DNA of 34,074 nt from [Haemophilus] felis (GTDB lineage Bacteria > Pseudomonadota > Gammaproteobacteria > Enterobacterales > Pasteurellaceae), in assembly GCA_002015125.1 (NCBI GenBank), contig MUYB01000027.1, forward strand, positions 1-34,074. The letters are read 5' to 3'. The stretch's first letter is position 1. Each line of letters begins with the position of its first letter. The position numbers and the translations under genes were made by a program. The notes under the pieces were generated by a model that made no database searches, was not told the DNA's origin, and saw only the letters and a program-made list of their open reading frames with translations. Positions 8,393 through 14,731 of the stretch are shown here, piece by piece.

Positions 8393-9883
8393 GGAAATGG
8401 CTGCGAAAAAATCCGCCGAACAGCTCAAGCGAGAAGTGGAAAAAGTGCAACAACAGCAGGAAATTCAACGCAAAGAAACCGCCCTTTACTACCAAAAAAT
8501 CTTATCGCAAGAAACCGACAGCAACAAAATTGCCGAAATGCAAGCGGAATATGAGGCGGTGAGAAAGCAACAAGCGGAGACTTTCGCAGAAAATTTGCAA
8601 ACGGTGACCGCATCGCAAACCCAAAAACTTGCGACACAATCCACCCAAGAGATTTTGCAACAGGGCGAAAGCCTAAAACAAAAGCAAGTGGAAGACGACA
8701 TTCGCTCTCGTTTGCGTGGTTTTTCTCGCACCATTCCTGCATTTTTAATGGCATACGGCACAGAAGACACCAGGCTGGCGAACTTTGATCACGCCGTGAG
8801 TGATGAGGTATTTCACGAAGTCACAGGCATCACCCTTGATCAATTTAGACAGTTGCGAGACACCTATCAATTTTTTGATGAAAATGTCTTCAACCAATCC
8901 GTGCAAGAGTTTTTAGCCAAACGCACCGCACTGACGAATTATTTTGATGAAAGCATTACGGAAGATATTTTTGATTACATACCGCCCCAAAAAACCAACC
9001 AAATTTTCACCCCAAAAAACGTGGTGAAAATGATGTTGGATAAATTAGAAGCGGAAGATCCTGCCATTTTCCAAGACAAAAACCGCACCTTCGCCGATCT
9101 TTACACCAAATCAGGTTTATATTTAACGGAAATCATCAAGCGGTTATATCAAGGGCTAGAAACGCAAATCCCCGACCCACAGGCAAGGCTCACGCATATT
9201 CTCACGCACCAAATCTACGCCTTCGCCCCAAGCGAAATCATCTACCGCATTGTGAAAAACTTTATTTTGGGAATGGAAAACGCGCATCTTTCCGTTGAAA
9301 ACAGCCATATCACCTGCTTAGATTTAACCGATTACGCAATGGGCAACAAACCCCTTGAAGCATTAGGAGACAAAATGAAATTTGATGTTGTGGTGGGCAA
9401 TCCACCGTATCAGGAAAGTGCCAAAGGTGAAAGTACAAAAGATATGCCGATTTATCACCACTTTTATGAATTAGCCGAAAAAATCGCAACACAATATTGT
9501 TTAATTTCACCTGCACGCTTTCTTTTCGATGCAGGTAGCACAGATAAAAAATGGAACCAAAAAATGCTGAATGACGAGCATTTAAAAGTGGTGTATTACA
9601 ATCAAAAATCCGATGAAGTATTTGCTGGCACAGACATTAAAGGCGGTGTGGCGGTGCTACTGCGTGATACAACGAAGAAATATAATCCCATTGGTATTTT
9701 CACTGTTTTTGAAGAGTTAAATAGCATTATTCATAAAGTTGAAAAATTAACGGACAAGACGCTTGATGAAATTGTGTCCAATCGTGGGCAATATCGTTAT
9801 ACCGATGCTATTTATGAAGATTACCCTGAAGAGATGAAACAAATTTCAGATAGAAGAATTGCATCGAATGCTTTTCAAAAATT

Positions 9884-9892
9884 ACCGCACTT
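9884..9892 (-). other. DNA uptake signal, complement ACCGCACTT
   Basis: A second exact uptake signal core, in the opposite orientation, lies in the same damaged R-M gene. It suggests the gene has been in a Pasteurellaceae background for some time, unlike the AT-rich pair inserted upstream, in which I see no exact core. Confidence 0.7.
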
Positions 9893-10073
9893 ATTTACAG
9901 ATGAGAAACCTGAAGATGGCGAAGAATATGTGCAAATTTTTGGTCGTTTTAACAACAATCGAGCATATAAATGGTTTAAAAAACGTTATATGACGGAACC
10001 AAATACATTTTCAAAATTCAAAATTATTCTGCCAAAAGCCAATGGTTCGGGAGCTATTGGCGAAGTGCTCAGC

Positions 10074-10178
10074 ACGCCGCTGATCGGCACGCCGCTGATC
10101 GGCACGCCGCTGATCGGCACGCCGCTGATCGGCACGCCGCTGATCGGCACGCCGCTGATCGGCACGCCGCTGATCGGC
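10074..10178 (+). repeat. Seven perfect 15-base tandem repeats encoding TPLIG
   Basis: The unit ACGCCGCTGATCGGC occurs seven times without a mismatch and in frame, so a gain or loss of units lengthens or shortens the protein by five residues each time. The tract lies in the C-terminal specificity region of the Eco57I-type protein. Each unit has a GATC site, giving seven Dam sites spaced exactly 15 bases apart. The repeat keeps the reverse strand open too, which creates false reading frames there. Confidence 0.97.
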
Positions 10179-10507
10179 TTCACCGAGACGTTTATCAGTA
10201 TAGGGGCGTTCGATGAGGAAAAAGTTGCACACAACTGCTTAAAATATGTGCAAACGAAATTTGCTCGTACAATGTTAGGTGTACTCAAAATTACCCAAGA
10301 CAACACCAAAGAAAAATGGGCGAAAGTCCCCCTACAAGACTTCACCGACCAATCGGATATTGACTGGAACCAACCCCTTGCCGACATCGACCAACAGCTC
10401 TACCAAAAATACGGCTTGGACGAAAACGAAATCGCCTTCATTGCACAAAAAGTGCGGGCGATGGAGTAGGGGAAACGATCGAGTCCGAAAATAACTTTAT
10501 CATAAGG

Positions 10508-10598
10508 ACGCTGGCGCCAGCGTGGCTGGTAGAATGGATTTAGCCCATCATTAATGATTTGTGGCTCAAATGATGGCTAAAGCACATCCTACATTTTT
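10508..10598. repeat. MITE-like double hairpin after the damaged R-M gene
   Basis: A perfect 16-base palindrome, ACGCTGGCGCCAGCGT (10508-10523), is followed by a 24-base imperfect inverted repeat. The arms are 10529-10552 and 10569-10592, with matching GTAG, ATG, TTAGCC and ATCATT blocks, and a T run comes right after. The layout resembles a small non-coding palindromic repeat family or MITE. As RNA it would also act as a terminator before the rplK promoter. Family membership needs a copy-number search. Confidence 0.55.
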
Positions 10599-10610
10599 TC
10601 ATTTAAATGC

Positions 10611-10639
10611 TTGAAAATTCACCATCAGTTTAGTAAAAT
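10611..10639 (+). promoter_or_regulatory. Promoter of rplK-rplA
   Basis: TTGAAA (10611-10616) and TAAAAT (10634-10639) are separated by exactly 17 bases. The leader from this start would be about 130 bases and carries the L1 site. GC-rich CGCGCCC lies just downstream of the -10 box, as in stringently controlled promoters. Confidence 0.85.
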
Positions 10640-10652
10640 CCGCGCCCTATTT

Positions 10653-10681
10653 TACGAGTGATTTCGGTTGCTCGTATTTTT
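10653..10681 (+). terminator. Possible weak leader attenuator before rplK
   Basis: TACGAG (10653-10658) pairs with CTCGTA (10671-10676), followed by TTTTTG. It falls just after the predicted transcription start, so it would be an early attenuator or a 5' stabilising hairpin. The six-base stem is short. Confidence 0.35.
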
Positions 10682-10730
10682 GTGTGTGGCGGTGACGCCA
10701 GCGGATGTGGCAAATATGCCAAATAATCAC

Positions 10731-10757
10731 GGGGAGCTAGCAATAGCGTTATTACCC
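10731..10757 (+). promoter_or_regulatory. L1 binding site in the rplK leader
   Basis: GGG and CCC form an outer helix, GCTA (10736-10739) and TAGC (10744-10747) an inner helix closed by a GCAA tetraloop, and the 3' side has an asymmetric loop GTTATTA. This two-helix shape with an asymmetric loop matches the known L1 mRNA target that mimics 23S rRNA. Excess L1 would repress translation of rplK-rplA. The site ends 19 bases before the rplK start. Confidence 0.6.
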
Positions 10758-10776
10758 ATTTCAGAGGAAACTAAAA

Positions 10777-11205
10777 ATGGCAAAAAAAGTACAAGCCTAC
10801 GTTAAGTTGCAAGTTGCAGCAGGTATGGCGAACCCTTCACCACCAGTTGGTCCTGCATTAGGTCAACAAGGTGTGAACATTATGGAATTCTGTAAAGCAT
10901 TCAATGCTCGTACTGAGAGCTTAGAAAAAGGTTTACCGATTCCAGTGGTTATCACTGTTTACGCAGACCGTTCTTTCACTTTCGTTACCAAAACCCCACC
11001 AGCTGCCGTATTGTTGAAAAAAGCAGCAGGCATCAAATCAGGTTCTGGTAAACCAAACAAAGATAAAGTAGGTAAAGTGACTTTAGATCAAATCCGTCAA
11101 ATCGCTGAAACTAAAGCAGCGGATATGACAGGTAGCACTATCGAAACCAAAATGAAATCAATCGCTGGTACTGCTCGCTCAATGGGCTTAGTGGTGGAGG
11201 AATAA
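10777..11205 (+). CDS. rplK: 50S ribosomal protein L11
   Basis: L11 binds the GTPase-associated region of 23S rRNA and is needed for RelA activation during amino acid starvation. The 142 residues are the standard length. The start [21 protein letters not shown] and the C-terminal rRNA-binding segment ([18 protein letters not shown]) are typical. AGAGGAAAC lies before the ATG. rplA follows after four bases. Unlike in enterobacteria, secE-nusG is not upstream; a restriction-modification island is there instead. Confidence 0.98.
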   Translation: MAKKVQAYVKLQVAAGMANPSPPVGPALGQQGVNIMEFCKAFNARTESLEKGLPIPVVITVYADRSFTFVTKTPPAAVLLKKAAGIKSGSGKPNKDKVGKVTLDQIRQIAETKAADMTGSTIETKMKSIAGTARSMGLVVEE

Positions 11206-11209
11206 TACA

Positions 11210-11899
11210 ATGGCTAAATTGACTAAAAAAATGAAAGCAATCAAAGCGGCTGTTGACTCTACAAAAGCTTATGAAATCAATGAAGCGATTGCCGTTTTAA
11301 AACAATTCGCAACAGCGAAATTCGTTGAAAGCGTTGATGTGGCGGTAAACTTAGGTATCGATCCACGTAAATCTGACCAAAACGTGCGTGGTGCAACAGT
11401 GTTACCACATGGTACTGGTCGTTCTGTGCGTGTTGCTGTGTTCACCCAAGGTGCGAATGCAGAAGCAGCTAAAGCCGCAGGTGCGGATTTAGTGGGTATG
11501 GAAGACTTAGCGGAACAAGTGAAAAAAGGCGAAATGAACTTTGATGTGGTTATCGCATCACCAGATGCAATGCGTGTGGTTGGTCAATTAGGTCAAATCC
11601 TTGGTCCGCGCGGTTTAATGCCAAACCCGAAAGTAGGTACAGTAACACCAAACGTGGCTGATGCAGTTAAAAATGCAAAATCTGGTCAGATCCGTTACCG
11701 TAACGACAAAAATGGTATTATCCATACCACAATCGGTAAAGCAGATTTCGCTCCAGAACAATTAAAAGAAAACTTACAAGCTTTATTAGCGGCGTTAGCA
11801 AAAGCAAAACCAACCACTTCTAAAGGTGTTTTCATCAAGAAAGTAAGTATTTCTACCACAATGGGTGCTGGTGTTGCTGTTGATCAGTCAACATTATAA
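11210..11899 (+). CDS. rplA: 50S ribosomal protein L1
   Basis: L1 forms the mobile stalk of the 50S subunit at the E site and is the translational repressor of its own operon. The 229-residue length fits the family. Recognisable blocks are [34 protein letters not shown] and [21 protein letters not shown] lies before the ATG, inside the end of rplK, so the two genes are coupled. A strong terminator follows, which separates this pair from rplJL. Confidence 0.98.
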   Translation: MAKLTKKMKAIKAAVDSTKAYEINEAIAVLKQFATAKFVESVDVAVNLGIDPRKSDQNVRGATVLPHGTGRSVRVAVFTQGANAEAAKAAGADLVGMEDLAEQVKKGEMNFDVVIASPDAMRVVGQLGQILGPRGLMPNPKVGTVTPNVADAVKNAKSGQIRYRNDKNGIIHTTIGKADFAPEQLKENLQALLAALAKAKPTTSKGVFIKKVSISTTMGAGVAVDQSTL

Positions 11900-11916
11900 T
11901 TCCGTTGATTTTCATA

Positions 11917-11943
11917 AATGCGATCGAAAGATCGCATTTTTAC
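11917..11943 (+). terminator. Terminator after rplA
   Basis: AATGCGATC pairs perfectly with GATCGCATT around a GAAA tetraloop, followed by TTTT. It ends the rplK-rplA transcript. Confidence 0.92.
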
Positions 11944-11975
11944 TGGCGCAAGTTGGAAAGTAGCGGATTAAAATC

Positions 11976-12004
11976 TTTACAATCTGATTTCTTTCTATTA
12001 GAAT
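11976..12004 (+). promoter_or_regulatory. Promoter of rplJ-rplL
   Basis: TTTACA (11976-11981) and TAGAAT (11999-12004) are 17 bases apart, just past the rplA terminator. The predicted leader is about 250 bases and contains the L10 regulatory structure. Confidence 0.8.
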
Positions 12005-12069
12005 TTGCGACCTATTTTTGCCCTTGTTTTATTGATTTGGGTGAAATTTGATGGTACTTGACCAAATTC

Positions 12070-12190
12070 AAGTCCCGTCCGAGACCGTAGGTGAAATGAT
12101 GAACATCATCTCTTAATATCAACCTACGTAGATGGTGAACAGACAGAATTTTCTGCTTCTGGACACCTTAGCCTCAGAAAATAGTTGTAC
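12070..12190 (+). ncRNA. L10 (rplJ) leader, autogenous control element
   Basis: The segment CCGTCCGAGACCGTAGGTG, then CCTACGTAGATGGTGAACAG some 30 bases later, closely resembles the enterobacterial rplJ leader that binds L10 or L10-(L7/L12)4. GTAGGT (12087-12092) pairs with ACCTAC (12122-12127) around an inner ATGAT/ATCAT hairpin. Downstream, TCCGC and GCGGA (12226-12239) form a small hairpin just before the Shine-Dalgarno, which could transmit the L10 signal to rplJ initiation. The 363-base gap between rplA and rplJ is therefore terminator, promoter and this leader. Confidence 0.8.
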
Positions 12191-12262
12191 AAATGTGCGG
12201 TCATTTTTTGAGATTTTTTGTAACTTCCGCTTTAGCGGAGTGTATTCAGGAGCTAAAAGCCA

Positions 12263-12754
12263 ATGGCATTAAATCTTCAAGACAAACAAGCAATTGTTGC
12301 TGAAGTAAACGAAGCAGCCAAAGGTGCCTTATCTGCAGTGATCGCGGACTCTCGTGGTGTAACAGTAGATAAAATGACTGAATTGCGTAAAGCAGCTCGT
12401 GAAAACGGTGTTTCAATGCGTGTTGTGCGTAATACTTTATTACGTCGTGCGGTTGAAGGCACTGATTTCGAGTGTTTAAAAGATACGTTTGTCGGTCCAA
12501 CACTTATCGCATTCTCCACTGAACACCCTGGTGCAGCAGCCCGTTTGTTCAAAGATTTTGCGAAAGCAAACGATAAGTTTGAAATTAAAGGTGCTGCCTT
12601 TGAAGGTAAGATCCAAGATGTTGAATTCTTAGCAACATTACCAACTTACGAAGAAGCAATTGCACGTTTAATGGGCACAATGAAAGAAGCTGCAGCAGGG
12701 AAACTTGCTCGCACTCTTGCGGCTTACCGCGACAAATTACAAGAAGCAGCTTAA
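12263..12754 (+). CDS. rplJ: 50S ribosomal protein L10
   Basis: L10 is the base of the stalk, holding the L7/L12 dimers on the 50S subunit, and represses rplJL translation by binding the leader. The 163 residues are standard. The N-terminus ([20 protein letters not shown]) and the middle [18 protein letters not shown] are typical. AGGAG at 12248-12252 precedes the ATG. rplL follows after 51 bases. Confidence 0.98.
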   Translation: MALNLQDKQAIVAEVNEAAKGALSAVIADSRGVTVDKMTELRKAARENGVSMRVVRNTLLRRAVEGTDFECLKDTFVGPTLIAFSTEHPGAAARLFKDFAKANDKFEIKGAAFEGKIQDVEFLATLPTYEEAIARLMGTMKEAAAGKLARTLAAYRDKLQEAA

Positions 12755-12805
12755 TTCAGCGACTTCTTAACTCGTTTAACTTTTTTACTTTAGGAATTGA
12801 TTGTT

Positions 12806-13174
12806 ATGTCATTAACTAACGAACAAATTATTGAAGCAATTGCTTCTAAAACAGTAACAGAAATCGTTGAATTAATCGCAGCGATGGAAGAAAAATTCGG
12901 CGTTTCAGCAGCAGCGGCAGCAGTTGCAGTAGCAGCAGGTCCAGCAGAAGCAGCAGAAGAGAAAACTGAATTCGATGTTATCCTTGCAGCAGCAGGTGCT
13001 AACAAAGTTGCAGTAATCAAAGCAGTGCGTGGTGCAACTGGTTTAGGCTTAAAAGAAGCGAAAGACTTAGTTGAATCTGCTCCAGCAGCATTAAAAGAGG
13101 GTATCTCTAAAGCTGAAGCTGAAGCACTTAAGAAAGAATTAGAAGAAGCTGGCGCACAAGTAGAAATCAAATAA
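12806..13174 (+). CDS. rplL: 50S ribosomal protein L7/L12
   Basis: L7/L12 is the flexible stalk protein that recruits the translational GTPases. I start at ATG 12806 (MSLTNEQI), not the in-frame TTG at 12797, because AGGA is ten bases before it and the resulting 122 residues match the family. The dimerisation domain, Ala-rich hinge ([20 protein letters not shown]) and C-terminal factor-binding domain ([18 protein letters not shown]) are all there. A strong terminator follows, so rpoBC depends at least mainly on its own promoter here. Confidence 0.98.
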   Translation: MSLTNEQIIEAIASKTVTEIVELIAAMEEKFGVSAAAAAVAVAAGPAEAAEEKTEFDVILAAAGANKVAVIKAVRGATGLGLKEAKDLVESAPAALKEGISKAEAEALKKELEEAGAQVEIK

Positions 13175-13206
13175 TTCTGCTTTGTATCAAACTTCAAATT
13201 CAACAG

Positions 13207-13236
13207 AGCCTCGATGGAAACATCGGGGCTTTTTGT
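13207..13236 (+). terminator. Strong terminator after rplL
   Basis: A 10-bp stem (13207-13216 with 13221-13230, one G-T pair) with a GAAA tetraloop is followed by TTTT. In enterobacteria only a partial attenuator separates rplL from rpoB; this one looks like a full terminator. Confidence 0.9.
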
Positions 13237-13274
13237 TTGAGAGTCTAAACTTTAAGGGTTGTAGTAGATTATCC

Positions 13275-13439
13275 TTAAATCTCACACCATTTTCGCAATA
13301 TGTTTAGCTGTTCTTTTGGTGCCCCAACGTTAAACCAAAATTCACTCACACCAAAGCCATTGGCACTTAATCAACACCAATCAAGCAGCTCTAAGTAGTA
13401 ATTTAACCGCTTAAAGCACATAAAAACGATTTTCAGCAT
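13275..13439 (-). pseudogene. Decayed leftward gene fragment between rplL and rpoB
   Basis: Read leftward, one frame from ATG 13439 gives 22 codons, an in-frame TGA, then 31 codons to a TAA at 13275. The second part (ANGFGVSEFWFNVGAPKEQL, then NILRKWCEI) has the composition of real protein and the first part (YYLELLDWC) joins it smoothly, so this looks like the end of a degraded gene. There is no Shine-Dalgarno. I do not recognise the family. Confidence 0.35.
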
Positions 13440-13523
13440 AGCTAAAATATTTAAGCATTTTTCTTATCTTTCTTCTTTTCTCTCATTTAACGGTGATTGA
13501 ATTTCCAATGACTATACTCATTG

Positions 13524-13549
13524 TTGCCTTTTCTTGACAGAAAAGGCAA
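13524..13549. repeat. Perfect inverted repeat upstream of the unknown gene pair
   Basis: TTGCCTTTTC (13524-13533) and GAAAAGGCAA (13540-13549) are perfect complements around a six-base loop. No T run follows on either strand, so it is not a standard terminator. It lies 41 bases before the first unknown gene and could be a leader hairpin or a protein site. Confidence 0.6.
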
Positions 13550-13590
13550 ATAAATCTGAACAAAATACTTTTTGCTGTTAAGGAGTAATT

Positions 13591-13812
13591 ATGAGTGCCT
13601 ACAATTTACTCAATGCTGTTATTCAATCAAAAATCCAAATTTTAAAAGAAGAACCTTATTTGGAAAAGCTAGAGGCAAATGCACTTATTGAACATAAGAA
13701 ACCGACAATTGATAAAGCAATGCAGAGAATAATTGCGGAGAACCCTGATTATGACATTCGTTATACTGCGGAAATTAACTGCGTTTGTTTAGTTATCCAA
13801 TCACATAAATAG
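13591..13812 (+). CDS. Small protein of unknown function
   Basis: A 73-residue soluble protein with no signal peptide or membrane segment, predicted mostly helical in the first 50 residues (SAYNLLNAVIQSKIQIL) with a short Cys-containing end (AEINCVCLVIQS). AAGGAG precedes the ATG at good spacing, and the next gene's Shine-Dalgarno overlaps its stop codon, so the two are translated from one message. I do not recognise the family. The pair replaces what is a gene-free rplL-rpoB gap in many gamma-proteobacteria. Confidence 0.7.
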   Translation: MSAYNLLNAVIQSKIQILKEEPYLEKLEANALIEHKKPTIDKAMQRIIAENPDYDIRYTAEINCVCLVIQSHK

Positions 13813-13820
13813 GAGTGAAT

Positions 13821-14363
13821 ATGAAGTTTAAAACCCTAATGACAACATTCTGTTTAGCATCTGCTTTCTTTATTGGTGTGAGCGAAGCCAAGCAACCGCC
13901 TGAGTATTATCAGTTTGAGATAATGGAAGCAGAGAAACAAGGAAACTTCCAGCGTGTCATTGAGCTTTTGAATAAGATGATTAAAGAATATAAGGGAGAC
14001 TTTCTAGGAATACAAGGGAAAGTTCATTTGTTCGATATATATCAAGGGAAATGCAAGCGTGGCTTCAGTGGGCATCTTTATGACCATCCAAGAGAAATGT
14101 GCCAGTTGCTCGTTAATCTTTCCAAGGGAGAAAGGTTGTTAGAAGATATTGTTGCAGAGACGGAAGCGTTGCTGAATAGCAGTGAGGGGGCTCATCATCT
14201 AAGAAAAAAAGAGCTTCGTTCGCTGTTGATATATGCAGCTAGGACGCTTGAATCTGTATATAGAAATGGATTTGAAGAAGCTAATATAGAAGTAAACCCA
14301 AGAAAAGCAGAGAAATATCTCAAGATAAAAGAAAAATATGAAAAGTTAGAATACGGTCAGTAA
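13821..14363 (+). CDS. Secreted/periplasmic protein of unknown function
   Basis: It begins with a clear Sec signal peptide (MKFKTLMTTF, hydrophobic core, VSEA then KQPP), so the mature protein of about 158 residues should be periplasmic. I chose ATG 13821 over GTG 13815 because AGGAG sits five bases before it. The mature part is helical and Lys/Glu-rich with a repeat-like opening (YYQFEIMEAEKQGNFQRVIE), which could be a TPR-like or Sel1-like helical hairpin, but this is only an impression. Two cysteines could form a disulfide. It shares a transcript with the 73-residue gene and has its own terminator. Confidence 0.75.
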   Translation: MKFKTLMTTFCLASAFFIGVSEAKQPPEYYQFEIMEAEKQGNFQRVIELLNKMIKEYKGDFLGIQGKVHLFDIYQGKCKRGFSGHLYDHPREMCQLLVNLSKGERLLEDIVAETEALLNSSEGAHHLRKKELRSLLIYAARTLESVYRNGFEEANIEVNPRKAEKYLKIKEKYEKLEYGQ

Positions 14364-14372
14364 AACAGTTTG

Positions 14373-14400
14373 AAAGCCACCAATTGCGGTGGTTTTCTTT
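14373..14400 (+). terminator. Terminator after the unknown gene pair
   Basis: GCCACC (14376-14381) pairs with GGTGGT (14388-14393) with a six-base loop, flanked by AAA and TTTT. It isolates the cassette from the rpoB promoter. Confidence 0.75.
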
Positions 14401-14423
14401 ATGCACAAAATCTCATCAATGGC

Positions 14424-14452
14424 TTGCGAAATTAAGCTTAAAATACTATAAT
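14424..14452 (+). promoter_or_regulatory. Promoter of rpoB-rpoC
   Basis: TTGCGA (14424-14429) and a consensus TATAAT (14447-14452) are 17 bases apart. Transcription would start near 14459, giving a leader of about 270 bases. Together with the terminators at 13207 and 14373, it makes rpoBC an independent transcription unit here. Confidence 0.87.
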
Positions 14453-14475
14453 ACGCAACCATTTTTTAAAATGAT

Positions 14476-14673
14476 AGCTGGTGGAGAATCTTCATCAGCT
14501 TTTGTACTTTAAATTATAGTGCAAAACTCACCCATTTTATTGCAGGAAAATTAAGTTAAATCAAGCTGTTAACTTAATGCAATCCGTTCATCAGAAGTAA
14601 GGTTCAGAGTGCGGTATCTGAAAATGGGGTTCATACATTGATTTGGAAATTTTTGTCAATTTTGACCGCACTT
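14476..14673 (+). ncRNA. Structured leader of rpoB with attenuator-like hairpins
   Basis: Several stems are visible. Stem 1 is 14476-14486 with 14490-14500 (11 pairs including G-T), followed by TTT, just after the predicted start site. An outer stem CCCATTTT (14531-14538) with AAAATGGG (14621-14628) encloses a perfect 10-bp stem, ATTAAGTTAA (14550-14559) with TTAACTTAAT (14569-14578). A competing pairing, AGTGCGGT (14608-14615) with ACCGCACT (14665-14672) followed by TTTT, would use part of the enclosed region and look like a terminator. I do not recognise a described RNA family. Regulation of RNA polymerase subunit synthesis is the natural guess. Confidence 0.5.
14665..14673 (-). other. DNA uptake signal, complement ACCGCACTT
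   Basis: An exact uptake signal core in the rpoB leader. A near-copy in the opposite orientation (one mismatch, GAGTGCGGT) ends at 14615, so the pair can form a hairpin, a common use of uptake signals in Haemophilus intergenic regions. Confidence 0.7.
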
Positions 14674-14731
14674 TTGGCTTGCGTAATTTTCATTTCAACT
14701 CGGTCTTACTAAATTTTACAGAGGAAAACCA

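Larger units (their letters stand above)
7609..10469 (+). pseudogene. Helicase/N6-adenine methyltransferase R-M protein (Eco57I/type ISP-like), 5'-truncated and frameshifted
   Basis: Two frames together encode one protein. Bases 7609-7917 give the end of a superfamily 2 helicase domain (SVGQLTTGVTVPEW, ALYMQAAFRAQNPW). A TGA at 7921 ends this frame, and the protein continues in the next frame from 7920; one missing base in the TTTTTCCC tract at 7912-7919 explains this. The second frame is open for 849 codons. It has a long Gln/Glu/Lys-rich, probably coiled segment (about residues 85-265), a methyltransferase motif I-like DLYTKSGLYLTEI near residue 393, the N6-adenine catalytic motif NPPY near residue 494, seven TPLIG repeats (719-753), and a C-terminus typical of Eco57I-family specificity regions. 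The 5' part, with the nuclease and most of the helicase, is missing and replaced by the AT-rich R-M pair. The GTG at 7920 has no Shine-Dalgarno, so expression of the long frame is doubtful. Either the lesion is recent or the methyltransferase half is still used. Confidence 0.85.

Noticed and set aside
10074..10178. CRISPR-like array
   Set aside because: The units are contiguous with no spacers and keep an open frame in a coding gene.
9986..10387. Leftward open frames over the TPLIG repeats
   Set aside because: They are produced by the 15-base repeat on the reverse strand and have no protein-like composition outside it.
13534..13539. TTGACA as a -35 box for the unknown gene pair
   Set aside because: It is the loop of the hairpin and no -10 hexamer lies 16-18 bases downstream.
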